NCBI GenBank assembly: GCA_002794775.1
Contig: NBAY01000025.1
Coordinates: 248,001 to 312,000, forward strand
DNA length: 64,000 nucleotides
Reading direction: 5' to 3'
Origin: Porodaedalea pini
Lineage: Eukaryota; Basidiomycota; Agaricomycetes; Hymenochaetales; Hymenochaetaceae
Below, one piece after another: positions 34,886 to 46,930 of the stretch. Made by a program: the position numbers and the translations under genes. The notes beneath the pieces are model-generated. The model did no database searches. It worked only from the letters and a program-made list of their open reading frames with translations, and had not been told where the DNA came from. Each line of letters begins with the position of its first letter. Within the stretch, counting starts at the first letter, position 1.

Positions 34886-35062
34886 CTTGAGGTAGTGGGC
34901 CATTAGGATGGCAAGCTACGATTACTGTTTACTGAATACTAAATAATTCACTAATAAGAATAATATTTAGTATAATTTGCAAGCTTTAGTCCTCTCATAT
35001 AAAATGAAAGACACAGAAAACAGTAATCGTAGCTTGCCATCCTAATGGCTCACTACCTCAAG
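34886..35062. mobile_element. 177-bp MITE-like element with ~44-bp inverted repeats
   Basis: Ends CTTGAGGTAGTGGGCCATTA and its inverse TAATGGCTCACTACCTCAAG, with only one or two mismatches over ~44 bp. The core is AT-rich. Left flank is pogo transposase, right flank is protease of element B, and the flanks share no target duplication, so one side has been lost by deletion or by recombination between two copies. Confidence 0.8.
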
Positions 35063-37519
35063 TCAGGAGGAGGTCCAGCTGGCATCCACCAGTTCCCCTC
35101 ATGAACAACTTCTCTTTGACATCTTCTTTGCTCCCACCAGTAGGGGTTTCATAGTTGGAAAAGTCATCGACACCATTTGCATCTAGATATTGTACAGGCG
35201 GTTGACTATATTTTAATGGATCTGAACTTGAAACCCTTGAATCTTCTCGGTCAGTCACCCCGGTGGCTACACATGACCACTTGCAAAATCCTGTGAGTCA
35301 AAGACCTCATTGTCATTGCTTTCCTCCTCCACATAGTCCTCCACTGTCGACCTTTGAGTGTCTACGACTTCCTCGAATGCCAACTCCTTCATCACACCCA
35401 ACTTGTCTGCAAGGAGATGAAGTTCTGCTGGTTCCATCATCTGCAGCATTTGCTGCACTATCAGCTTGCCTTGCGGGCACTGTGCTCGGAAGTGTCCTTG
35501 TCCACCACAGTGCTAACAGGCTCCTCGTTGTCACATCTCGTTCATGGAGACGTCCATCGGCTGGCCAGCACCTCTGAAGGTGATGCCTGTTGCATTGCAT
35601 TTGTCGGCATGGGGAGCGGTAACTTGACGATGGGCTGGGGGGGGTTGCATTGTCTGTTGACACAGTGGAGGAGGTGGAGGGTGGTTTTGGTGCCCTCACT
35701 GGATGTCCCAGACTTTCTGTTCCACACAATCAACTTCAATGGCCTTTGTCTTCCAAGCTTTGTATGTCATCAGGACTGGTGTCGACTGCAGGACTCCTTG
35801 GACCACCTCGAGGTTCAGGGCCCTCTGCAGTTGGTCGCAGATTTTGAAGTCGTGCGTAGTGTCAGTCATTCCCGCCTTAATGTATAGGATGTCGAACTTC
35901 TGAAAGAATTTGTCCACGGTGAGGTCCTTCTGGACCAGTGTGCACTGTAGATCCTGACTTAGTGGTGTCTAGGATCAGTGGTCCTTTTGGGGACGTGATT
36001 GCATGCTCTGGGAGGTTAGGTGTTGACTGCGGTAAGATCAGTCCATGTACTGGTACATGTCGGTATGCTTTGGTACGCATTGGTATGTGACGATATTGCA
36101 AACTAAGGTCAGTGACTCTGATCAGGTCTGTACTTGACTGGTACAGAGATGGATCACACAGATAATTGATACCAGTATGATGTGATCACTATGAATGATG
36201 AGATTCGAGTTATGGAACAAGAGATGAGAGACACTTTCGAGAGATGAGAGGCTAAGATGAAGACGGTACAACTACAAGGTTTACGAGAACTAAGATGAAT
36301 TGCACACAAGTTACCCTATCTGAGGGAGACTCTGTGGTAGAACTGACTTGTCCTCTACCTACGACATGGGGTGCATATTAATACTAAGTCCAAAGATCTA
36401 TCTACAGTTAATAGTTTCCATACAAGCATAATGTGCATATCAGTTGAAACATAGAGAGGTCAAAAGGAAAAGTCATAGGTCATAGAGGTGTGCATAGAGA
36501 GCATAGAAATCAGAAGAACATAGGAAAAACATAAATCATAAAGAGGAAAAACATCCACATCACGCCTGACCATACCAGTGCTCCACCAGAACTCAGATCG
36601 TCCAATTGGTACATGGCTCCCATCGTTGGACTGCAGTCTGGTATGCATCTTGGCTATATGCTCCATGTGACCGTGTCCCTGATCATCCAGATAAGATCTC
36701 TGGTATGTTCTGGTCAGCTTTTGGAGATCTTGTAATGTGTTGCTGATGCGATTGTGAGGTTCTGATTTGAGATCGGACCAATCGGATTCAGTCCAGTACT
36801 GATCGGTACATGTTGGAACCAGTTCCCGAGTGATTCTGGATTGATTGGTGGTGATGAGACAATTGGCATGGCTCTACAGTGCATTGCCTTCAATGCCTTC
36901 GCCTTGCAATTTGGATCATCAAAGGATGCACCCAGACACTCTTGGAACTTGTCTCAAGTCTCCATGAAGTTTACAATACCTGCAGTTGTAAATTCCTTGA
37001 CATAATTTTGCGCCCATGTTGACACATTACCCCCTTTTAAGTACGAGAGAGCAAGGTAGATTTTACTTGACAATGAAGGGTACCTCCCAGGGTTCGCAGA
37101 GACAAAGAGGGTGACTTCACATTTGAAGTCGAGGTAGTCATCGCCGCCAGCGAATTTGTGTGGCTGGGTGATGTTGATGGAGGGGGCCGGAGCTGATGCT
37201 TGGGTTGGCAGTGTGATGTGAGAGAATGCAGCAGTGACTATTGCCAGAATCTCTTGTTGCTGCTGTTGGGTGAAGCCTGTTGACATCAGAGTAGGTGTTG
37301 GGGGTGACGAGTCTCTACAGGTTTCATGATATGGTCCTGGTGTTGGAGAGAGAGTGACAGACAACATCGAGACTGCTGGTGAAGAGGGAACTGCTGGTGT
37401 CCACCTGAATCTGGTCATGCTGTCTGGTTCTGTCGAGTACCATGCCTTCTGGATATCGCTCCACCAGAGGTCGTAAGTGATGCCTTCCCTTGAGGTCACA
37501 GTGTATGTATGTCACTCCT
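35063..37519 (-). pseudogene. Element B protease start and gag (split by family-3 LTR-like insert)
   Basis: Minus strand: gag from about 37519 (ITYDLWWSDI block, TQQQQQE, SYLKGGNVSTWAQNY), interrupted at 36878-35946, then resuming at the KDLT.DKFFQKFD block and continuing to a degenerate knuckle region near 35480-35520 and an acidic tail ending at 35267. Protease begins at 35258 (LKYSQPPVQYLDANG) and is cut at 35063. A TAG interrupts the knuckle region and a cysteine of the knuckle appears lost. CpG-depleted. Confidence 0.83.
35946..36878 (-). repeat. LTR-like insertion, family 3, copy in B gag
   Basis: 933 bp with TGTAGA/TCTACA ends, in minus orientation, flanked by near-identical (A/G)TGCAC. 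Alignable with the copy in element E (38778-39711) over most of its length, including the CTGATCTTACYGCAGTCAAC block. Confidence 0.72.
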
Positions 37520-38033
37520 TGTCATATCAGGAGGATGAAGGTAGAGCCCGACGCTGTTCCTCAGTGAGATCTATTTTGACTAAGATAGCAGAGGAACAGG
37601 GATCGATTGTTTGTTTGATCCTGGGTTACACCAACGTTGAACAGGTTCATCAGTAAAGGTGATGATGAGACGGAAAGATGCAGCTGAGATAACAAATGAT
37701 AACATTAACGATGACTGTACTTGGCAGGTTACCCACATCCAGGTCAAATGCAATCTCCACCAAAGACTAATGCAGAGAGCCAGATGTCCTAATTGGGATG
37801 ACAACTTGTCCAAGCTCAAGTTGGTGTCCAAATGTGGTAAGGGTCGGGAAAGGTCAGTTGAACAGTTTATGTAATACATGAATGTCTGAAAATGTCTGGG
37901 CAGGGTTGAGGGTTGTCATTCAGGGGGTTTACACATCAAGTTTGTCGAGGGGAGAGCTCCTCTAGACTGAGTGAAGGCGAGTCGACAGTGACAACGTACG
38001 CTGGGGATGAGCCTGGGTGAGGTTCTGCTTTTA
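37520..38033 (-). other. Leader of element B
   Basis: Leader between LTR and gag. Includes the AAAAGCAGAAC primer site next to the LTR (38022-38032 on the minus strand) and an open VQRWCNPGSN frame, as in element C. Confidence 0.65.
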
Positions 38034-38458
38034 TGTTAGGTGGGAGTTTGGGTGGTGCTCGAACTGGGCAGGCCTTGGCTGACTGTCATCTGGGATGTGC
38101 TATACTTCAGCGGGGACTTGGGACATGCTATACTCAGGCTAGGTCATCACAGAGGTAAGAGGATTAATACAATATACACTAATACAGGAGGGATGAGTCT
38201 CACCTAGGTCATCACAGAGGCAAGAGGAAAAGCAGAACAAGGAGTTCATGCGATTCCTGGTCCCTCTTATAGCAATGACCATGAGACTATATTATCTAAG
38301 ATTACATAAATAATCAGAATGGAACGAATGAAGGTCAGGTGTGAGGGAGTGTAGGAAATGATTGGAAAGGCAGTTAATTATAATGAAAAGAGACAATTAA
38401 AAGAAAGGAAAGGGGTAAAAGGGAAATGAAAGAAAAGGTGAAAGCTTGAGTCCTAACA
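38034..38458 (-). repeat. 5' LTR of element B
   Basis: 425 bp in minus orientation, TGTTAGGTGG...CCTAACA on the plus strand. Its right flank (38459 onward) is the leader of element E, showing that B inserted into E. The partner LTR lies off the window. Confidence 0.9.
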
Positions 38459-38499
38459 CCCACTCACTGTTGGCATAACCCCAGATCAAATGAGCAACT

Positions 38500-40813
38500 G
38501 ATCCCTATCCCACCCCCCGCTTAGCCAAGATAGATCTCACAGCAGAACAACAACAGGCCCTCCCTTCATTATTACAGTACAATGAAGAATGACATTTTTA
38601 CACTGCGACAACAGCAGAAGGTGTAACCTACAACATCTGGTACAGCAATATCAGGAAAGCCTGGTATACAACAAGCAAAGATGGAACCAGATTTAGGTGG
38701 GCCCCAGCAGTACCATCATTGCCTTCAGTCTCTACCTCCCACTCTACCTTACAATCTAGGAGAATATTGCACACTGCTGTAGAGCCATGCTGATCATTCC
38801 ATCACTGCCAATCAATCCAGAAGCACCCAATAACTGCTTCCTATGCATACTGATCAGAACCAGATTGAACCCAATCAGTCCAGTTTCAAATCAGAACCTC
38901 ACAATCGCATCAGCAGGACATTACAAGATCTCCAAAAGCAATTCAGAATGTACCAGAGATCTTATCTGGATGATCAGGGACATGGTCACATAGAGCATAC
39001 AGCCAAGATGCATACTGGACTGCAGTCTGACGATGGGAGCCACATACCAATTGGTTGATCTGAGTTCTGGTGGAGTGCTGGTATGGTTGGATGGTATGCA
39101 GACATTTTTCTCTATATGATTTATGTTTTTTCTATGTTCTTCTGATTTCTATGCTCTCTATGCACACCTCTATGACCTATGACTTTTCCTTTTGACCTCT
39201 CTATGTTTCAACTGATATGCACATTATGCTTGTATGGAAATTATTAACTGTAGATAGATCTTTGGACTTAGTATTAATATGCACCCCATGTCATAGGTAG
39301 AGGACAAGTCAGTTCTACCACAGAGTCTCCCTCAGATAGGGTAACTTGTGTGCAATTCATCTTAGTTCTCGTAAACCTTGTAGTTGTACCATCTTCATCT
39401 TAGCCTCTCATCTCTTGAAAGTGTCTCTCATCTCTTATACTGAAACTCATATCTTGTCCTCCACAGTAATCACATCATACTGGTGTAGGTTATCTGTGCA
39501 TTCCATCTTTGTACCGGTCAAGCACAGACCTGACTGGAGATGCCAGTCCCAATTCTCAATATCATTACATACCAATGTGTACTAAAGCATACCAACACAT
39601 ACTGGTACATGGACTGATCTTACTGCAGTCAACTCCTAACTATTCAGAGCACACAATCACATCCCCAAAAGGACTGCTGATCCCAGACATCCCTAAGTCA
39701 GGATCTACACCACATCGAGACTCATCACCCCTGCTGTCTACTGAAATGTCAACAGGATTCACTAAGCAGCAACAACAGGAGTTCACAGTCTTGATTGCTA
39801 TCATGTTTGCTCAAATTCAGACTCACACCCCCGGTGCCTGTGATCGATGTTGCAAAGCCATGCAACTTTGTGGGGGGTGACAACTACCTTGATTCAAAGC
39901 ATAAGGCTACTCTCTTCATATCAGTGAACCCAAGTAAGTTCACAATGTCAGCATCAAAGATATTCTTTGCCCTTTCATACCTTAAGGGCAGACATGCATC
40001 AACATGAGCGCAAAACTACATTGAGGAATTCATGATGATGACAGGCATTGTTAATCTGATGAAAACTTGGACTAAGTTGCAAGAGCATCTAGATGCATCA
40101 TTTGATGACCCAAATTGCAAGGAGAACATGCTACAGGAGTTCCACAAGATAATGCAGAAGGGACTCATGGCTGACAAATTCTTCCAGGACTTTGAGGTCC
40201 TACACACAAAGGCTGGTCTGACTGATGCAGTTCATGATGGTATCATCATCAATCATCTAAAGAGGGCACTGAACATTGAAGTGGTGTGAGGGATCTTGCG
40301 CTTGATGCCAGTACCAACAATGTATGCAGCATTTAGAGACAAGGCCATCGAAAATGATTGCAGTGAGCAACAAATCTGCACTCTACAACAAGGGCATCAG
40401 ATGCTGCCCCCATGTCCCCCCCAACAACAGGTGAGACCACTTCCACTAGCATGCCAAATTGCCACTCCCCATGTTGACAAGTGGGATGCAACCAAGATCA
40501 CCTTTGGCAGGGCTGGTCAATCAATAGACATCACGGTGAACAAGATGTATTGTTGAGGGAATTGTTGGCTGTGCGGCCAGCAGGGGCATTTCAAGGACAA
40601 GTGCTCTCAGTGTCAGTAAGTGGTTCACTGCATGATCATGGTGATGGAGCCAGAGATTTGAAGTGTCTTTACTGATGAATTCAGCATGATGAAAGAGTCA
40701 TCATTTGAGGAAGTTGTAGACACTTGCAAGACAATGGTGAAAGATTATGTGGAGGAGGATGATAATAACAATGAGGTTGTCGACTCACAGGGTTTTTTGA
40801 ATGGTCATATATA
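38500..40813 (+). pseudogene. Element E gag, split by family-3 insert
   Basis: N-terminal block KIDLTAEQQQALP and YNIWYSNIRKAWY, then the insertion 38778-39711, then SPLLSTEMSTGFT, KQQQQEFT, the PCNFVGGDNYLD block, SYLKGR, a zinc-knuckle region with CWLCGQQGHFKDKC (about 40562-40604) and an acidic tail ending in TAG near 40813. Frame changes near 39835 and 40655 and TGA codons near 40005, 40288 and 40554 break it. The GGGTTTT heptamer near the end is kept. Confidence 0.83.
38778..39711 (+). repeat. LTR-like insertion, family 3, copy in E gag
   Basis: 934 bp between TGTAGAGCC and GGATCTACA. Target duplication not clear (flanks ACTGC and CCACA). Alignable with the copy in element B. Confidence 0.7.
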
Positions 40814-40854
40814 GCCACTGGGGCAACTGACTGAGAAGTTTCAGGAGTTTCAGA

Positions 40855-41257
40855 TTTGGACTTGCTAAAATATAACCAACCATCTGTACAATACATAGAT
40901 GCAAACAACATTGATGGTTTTTCTGATCACAAAACTCTTACCAGTGTGAATGGCAACATTGAGGAGAAGTTGTTCATGAGGGGAACCGGCAGATGCCAGC
41001 TGGACCTCCTCTTGACCATAAACTATGGGGTAGCAGGTGATGAAAGAGTGAGAGAGGTGGATGCACATGCTCTTGTGGACTCAGGCTGCACAGGATTGTG
41101 CATCAACATGGGATTCATCAAAAGATATGGGTTGGAGACCAAGTGGTATATCAGACCCCTCATGGTGCTCAATGCTGATGACACACACAATGAGACTGGT
41201 CTGATCAAGAAATATGTCAACATTAAGTTGATAATCAGACATCACAATGAAAGGATC
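40855..41257 (+). pseudogene. Element E protease, N-terminal part
   Basis: Open from LKYNQPSVQYIDAN to the point where element F is inserted. Contains DSGCTGLC (active site, about 41080). It continues at 48241 with VLAMMSLAS-like sequence and FLGYNWL, showing that F was inserted within the protease coding region. Confidence 0.87.
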
Positions 41258-41684
41258 TGTCAGTGATGGACTACAGATATGCAAGAGGTAACTAGGTTGT
41301 ATGGAACTCAGTCAGAGGAAGAGGGATTAGACAGAGAGTGAGAGCGGTGGGCCAGGGAGAGCTGATACAGTGTAGAGGTAAGAGGACAGCTTCTGGACAT
41401 AGCCAGGTAGAATTGACCAGGTCGAAACTAAGGGATAAGTACAGGAGGACTACCTACTTATATACCCTTCAGAGGCTGTGCACTGACCAGGGAATTAGCT
41501 ACTACATAAGGATAGATGAAGGAATGTCATGGAACTTCATAGAACAATAGCATCATAGGATCAGTCAGCGAGTGATGAGAGTGTGGGAAAGGGGCATAAT
41601 AGATATGAGTAAGCCGAAATATGCATGATTAGTAATAAGTGGATAAGATATGATAAGATAAAATAATTAAAAATGTCTATGACC
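41258..41684 (-). repeat. 3' LTR of element F
   Basis: 427 bp. The end that should read TGACA reads TGACC (41680-41684), a change of the terminal CA. A purine-rich tract (GGAGAGGGTCGG on the minus strand, about 41687-41698) precedes it. Confidence 0.88.
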
Positions 41685-41801
41685 CGACCCTCTCCTTCAA
41701 GGCAAGTGTCCTGATCGCCCATGTTCTCTACCCTGGAACTTACCAGCCCACTACTGTGCCACTCCTTCCTGTCTCTCAGGCTCCATCATCTCAAATACAG
41801 G

Positions 41802-44800
41802 TCAGAACTTTAGCTGCAACATTTCTAAGGTGTTGAGGATATGAGGAGCACTGGGAGTCGACTTATGAAATTCATCGATGGCCTTTTGAGAGTTTGTTAA
41901 ATTCTCAATTGGCTCCCAGATGTGTTCTTCATTTGGGTATCCTTTCCGGTGTATGAGGTATTTGAGCTTCCCTCGCACTAGTTTGGAGTCGACAACCTTT
42001 TCGACCTCATATTCCAGCATATCATCAATGATCTCAGGTGGAGGTGGAGGATCTCACTTCTGTGATGTATACTGCAGCTTGTTGTACAGGGAGAGGAGCA
42101 CTTCATTGAAAACCAGATAGACTTTCTTCCATGTACGTGGAAGTTTAAGCCTATATGCTGATGTACCAATTTTCTTTTCAACAACAAAAGGTCCATAGCA
42201 TTTGTCTCCCAGCTTCTTCATAGGACGATCTATCTTTAAGTGAGTTCCTTTGAGCATGACCTTATCCCTGGATTTATACTTAATGGATTCTCCCTTTGTC
42301 CTGTTATAGAAGTGCTTCATGGTTTCAGCCACATGCTTCAATGCCAATTTGGTCTCCTCCCTGATCTTGGCCATTTGGTCAGCAAACTGCTTGGCAGACT
42401 CATTGGTTGATTTGCATCTAGGATTTGTGCCCTTGTATGGGTGTCTCCCATGGTTGACAAAAAAGAGTGACACTTCTGTTGATGTATGTTCCTTGTCATT
42501 ATATGCAAACTCCACTAGCACCAGCCATTCTGCCCAGTCTGACTGATGGTGGTTAACAAAGAGACAAAGGTACTGTTCAATCTCTTGGTTTATCCATTCT
42601 GTCTGACCATCCATCTGTGGGTGATATGCCGTTGATGGGTTTCCATCAATGCCTAATAACCGGTATAGTTCATTCATGAATTTAGACTCAAACTGTGATC
42701 CTCTGTCATGAATAAACTTGCATGGTATGCCATGTAGCCTGAAGATATGATCCCAGTAGAGCCTCACCATTCCTTCTGACATCACACTCACAGAGGTAGG
42801 GATTGCATGCACCTGTTTACTGAATCTGTCAACAAAGACACAAATCGCATTATGCCCATTGGACTCAGAGAGTTTGCTGATCAGGTCTGCTGTGACGATT
42901 TTCCAAGGACCTTTTGGGATCTTGTTCAGATTCAGGGGATTATGTGGTTTTGCTCGGTGTGCCTTGGTACATTGGCACGTGTCACATCCCTCAACATACA
43001 TTCAAACATCTCGCTGGATTCTCAGCCACCAGTAGTTGCATGTGATCAACTCATGAGTCTTATAGCATCCTGGATGTCCTGCAAGTGTACTGTCATGGTG
43101 GTTTTGAATGATGTCTTCTTGGAGTTTACAGTCTTTTGGCACATAGATCCTGCCTTTCCATGTCAACAACCCCTCTTCTTCCTCATCCCACTCTTGTTCT
43201 TTCCTTTCTAATGCCTTCACAACTGCCCTATCCCTGTTGTTTTGTGCCCTCTTAGTTTGTTTAATGAAGTCTGCATCCAGTGCTTCTAGCAGTGTTTCAT
43301 TTATGAATAGGTCTGGTTTGAGCAAAATAATGTCAATATTATCATTCTCCTCCCTCTCATGGTCCACTCGTCTCAAGAGGAGGTCAGCCTTAGTCATCAG
43401 GGCACCCAGTTTATGGAACAGTTTGAAGTTGTAGTCTGCTAACTCCTGTAGCCATCTCGCTTGTCGGTGGTTAATCTTCTGGGGTTTTCAGAAATACTGG
43501 AGGTTGAGGTGATCTGACCAGATTTTGAAAGTTTGTGTTGCTCCCAGAAGATATTGTCACCAGTCATCTAATGCACACATGATTGTGAACATCTCTTTGT
43601 CATAGATTTTGTAATTGCACTCTGCTTGGCTAAGCGCTTGTGATTGGTATGCAATTGGATGCCATTTTCCGTCAATGAATTGGGACAGAATGGCGCCGTT
43701 GGTGAAATGCGATGAGTCAGCCTCCACCCAAAATTGACCGTTATCGGTAGGTACTGTGAGTATGAGTTCCTCACAGAGCTTCTGCTTCAGACTTTCAAAG
43801 GCCTCCTGTTGCTCCACCTCCCACTTCCACTCTACATCTCTGGTCAACATCATCAGGGGCTTCACGTAGTGACTGAACGCTAGGATAAAGCAGCGGTAGT
43901 AGTTGCAGAACCCAAGGAAAGACTGTAGTTCTTTCTTATTCTTAGGGACTGGCCAATCTTTTATGCCTGCCACTTTGTCTGGATCCATGCAAATCTGTCC
44001 GTTGCCGAGGATATGCCCAAGATAGTTCACAGTCTCTTGAATGAAGCTGCACTTTTCTAGCTTTAAAAACAGTTTGTTTGCTTGCAACACTTCTAGGACT
44101 TGTCGTACAATTTTGTCATGATGTCCATGAGTTCATGCAAAAATCAGAATGTTGTCCATGTAGACTATGACATGTCCATCATTGACAAGTTCTCAGAAGA
44201 TCTCATTCATAAATCCTTGGAAGGTTGCCAGTGAGTTTGTGAGACTGAAGAACTTGACCATTGGTTCAAATAGACCATGGTTTGTCCTGAAGGCAGCTTT
44301 ATGCTCATCACCCTCTCGAATCCAAATGTTGTTGTAACCCCAGTGTATGTCAAGCTTTGTGAAGAATTTCACCTGCTTTGTCTTGTCAATGAGCTCTTAG
44401 ATTAGTAGTAACAGGTATTTGTTCTTATCCATCATGTCATTGAGCTTGCAATAATCCTGTATGGGGTGAAGCTTGCCATCCTTCTTTTTGATGAAGAAGA
44501 AGGGGGATGCCATCTCAAATTGAGAGTTGCAAATATGGCTGGTTCTCAGGTTTTCAGTGAGAAATTCATTAAGTGCCACCTGTTCTGATGGACTGAGTGG
44601 GTAGATCTTACAGTCAGAGAGCTTTGAACCTGGTTTGAGTTCAATGGCATGATCCCAAGGATGTCTCTCTAGTAACTGATCGAATTCCTGTTCACTGAAG
44701 ATGTCCGCAAACTCTTTTACATAGTCTGGGACTTCCTTAAGTGCCTGTTGCCTGACCTTCAGCACTTTTCTCAGATTGAACTTGATGTACCTGTCCCAAT

Positions 44801-45833
44801 TGAAGAGAAAGAGCTGATCGCTATCTTCAAGTTCTACCAGATCAAGGTTTTCATCAGAGTCTGCATCAATGTCATCCAAACTGCAGATATAGCCACATAC
44901 ATCAGGGCATCAATCAAATTCGATCATAGACTTTTGCCAGTTGATGTTGGGATTGTGCAGCTTTAACCATTCATGTCCAATGAACACATCTGTTTTCCCT
45001 AGATCTGTGACTATGAAGTGGATGTGCTCTGAATGATCCTTAATTGTCATGTGCATTTCCACAAATTCTGTGATCAAACTATCCTTATTGAGCATGCCAT
45101 CAGCATTATAGACTTGGATCGGGATTGGTGTCTTTTTTGTCCTGATCTGATGCTTTTCAACAAAGGATCAGTTGATACACAAGCCAGTGCAGCCACTGTC
45201 CAGTAGTGCATCCACCTTGAACCGATTACCAGTGTCAGTCGTTTAGAAGAGAATTGGTACCATGAGCTGTTGCCCCCGAGACCCTCTTATGAACTGTTTT
45301 GGACCCCTCAGGTCCCTAACAGCTGCCACAACATCTGATTCTTCTAGCACAATGATCTGACGCACTGTCTCTTCATTTGCTTCAGCATGCCTCTGCTGTT
45401 TCATCCACACTCGGAGGGTCATTAAAGCACTTTCAAGTTTATCCTCCTTGAGACGCCGTACAACCCATGGTGCAGTAAAGCGGATAGGGAAGTCTCTCCA
45501 GGATTTTCTCTCAGCTTGTTTCGACGAGTCTTCATTTTTCACAGATTTTGGTTCAGTTCCAGCCAAGGAAGAAATAGAATTAAAAGATTCAGAAGAAGAT
45601 TTTACATGATTTTCAGACACCAGAATAGAATAAGATGACGAGACAGAAATGTTGTTACATGTAGGCATATATATACTACTAACTACTGGTACAGGAACAG
45701 AAGGAATATTTTTGCAAGTGACATTGTTTTTTACATTTTTTTGTGTTTTATCTAAATTACTTACAGAGTCTATAGAATTATCAAAAATGGCTGTTTGAAA
45801 AACCAAAACTGAACCTATCCCAGTCAGTGCCAT
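41802..45833 (-). pseudogene. Element F pol: protease, RT, RNase H, integrase, chromodomain
   Basis: Minus strand, about 1,340 codons. The N-terminal Ser/Asn-rich region (45833-45243) leads to protease with DSGCTG (about 45195-45220). RT (44879-43850) reads ASPFFFIKKKDG, KLDIHWGYNN and YMDNILIF, in which the second catalytic Asp is Asn. RNase H follows (43800-43450). Integrase (43400-42050) has a zinc finger with HHDSTLAGHPG and CDTCQ, core VTADLIS and IHDRGSQFESK, and HPQMDGQTE. The C-terminus has a chromodomain (YEVEKVVDSKLVRGKLKYLI, about 42015-41900) ending at 41802. In-frame stops lie near 45165, 44395, 44195, 44135, 43555, 43488 and 43003; all but one of them are TGA. Confidence 0.9.
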
Positions 45834-45952
45834 GTTTACTGCTGGGGCTCCACAAAATCCAACTCCTGCTCAAAGAGTGCCTCCTCCTCTTCTTCCTCCT
45901 CAAAGTCTGACTCCTTGAGTGTTGCGGTCTCGTCTGCCCAGATTTTTCTCTC

Positions 45953-46930
45953 TCATGGTTCCATTCCCATCAACACAGCCCTTATTATTTTCTTTTGTTT
46001 TGGGCAATCCCTCTTTAGGTGCCCTTGCTCTCCACAGTAGTAGCAGGCACCCGATTCCCTCAGCTCTTCAAGTGATACATCCATTGGCTTCCCCATGCCT
46101 CCGTATGTGACTCTGGTGGCATCGCACCTTTCAGAGATCTTAGGTGTGAATGTTTGAGCAGGTTTAGGTGGGGGTGCCTGAGGTCTGGGCGGGGCAGCAC
46201 ACATTTGTTTGATTGCTTTCATTTAATGTCTGGCATTGTCGAACCGAATGGCCTTTTCTTTCCAGCCTTCGAATGTGGTGGGTACCGTGTCACTCATTTC
46301 AATCTGGTATATGATTTCTCTATCCAAGGCTTTTGTCAGCTTGTGGATAAGAGTGTCATTGTTCTTGGCATCATCACTGTATCCCACTGCATGGTGATAG
46401 ATGTCGAACTGCTGGAAGAATTGGTCGGTGGTGATATCTCGGGTGTGTTTCCAGCTGTTCAATTTCTGCATGGCATTCATGCATTCGTTCAGGTCTCCGA
46501 ATGCCTTTTCCAGTTGTTCATTGAACTTCTGGTGGCTGATGAGTGAGAAGATCAGGTAGCCATCCATTTTGATGCTTTCCAAGAAGTTCTGGGCCCAGAG
46601 TGCAGCCGCACCTTCCGTCATGAATGATAACACAAAAAGGAAATAGTCCTTGTCATTCATGAAGTCCTTTGCATTAGCTTCAACATAGAGGGTAATGGCA
46701 CATTCAAACTTCTTGTAGTCTCGCCCATTGAATGCCTCAGGTTTGGCGATGTGTCTCCCTCCACTGCTGTTTATCGTTTGGGGAGGGGGAACAGGTACTG
46801 CTGCTGCTGCTGGGGTGGGGTTTGCCAATAATCCCAGGCCATGTAGTGTGTTGATGATTTCCTGCATCATCACGGTTGAGACCATCAGCACTTCTGCAGC
46901 TGGTGCAACAGGAGTTTGGGATTCTGACAT
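45953..46930 (-). pseudogene. Element F gag
   Basis: About 325 codons on the minus strand. An N-terminal low-complexity Ala/Pro region is followed by the capsid-like core (PEAFNGRDYKKFECAITLYV, GAAALWAQNFLE, TTDQFFQQFDIY) and a C-terminal zinc knuckle CYYCGEQGHLKRDC (about 46010-46051). One in-frame TAA at 46223 separates the core from the knuckle part. Unlike family 1, the capsid sequence has a LW-type tryptophan motif similar to many chromovirus Gags. The pol frame starts about 120 bp after gag ends. Confidence 0.87.

Larger units (their letters stand above)
26976..35062 (+). mobile_element. 8.1-kb gene-fragment segment inserted in element B
   Basis: Protease of element B is cut at 26975 and resumes at 35063, so everything between is foreign to B. 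It holds, in one orientation, pieces of a possible BTB/Ser-rich gene, RPB1, PRP8 and NOT1, then a 3'-truncated pogo-like transposon and a 177-bp inverted-repeat element. The left edge (TTACGATTACTG at 26976) matches an inner stretch of that inverted repeat (CTACGATTACTG, 34915-34926; reverse complement at 35022-35033), suggesting the whole block was mobilised as one unit with a decayed left terminus. That unity is inference; stepwise insertion is the alternative. Confidence 0.6.
9723..38458 (-). mobile_element. Ty3/gypsy chromovirus element B, heavily interrupted
   Basis: Minus-strand element of family 1. Its remaining own sequence is 38458-36879 (LTR, leader, gag start), 35945-35063 (gag, protease), 26975-26344 (protease, start of RT), 12947-12298 (RT) and 10849-9723 (RNase H, integrase). 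The pieces join in the correct order when the insertions (0.9-kb LTR-like repeat, 8.1-kb gene-fragment segment, element D, 1-kb insert, solo LTR, copy 1) are removed. Its 3' end is beyond copy 1, off the window. B lies in the leader of element E. Strongly CpG-depleted, hence old. Confidence 0.88.
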
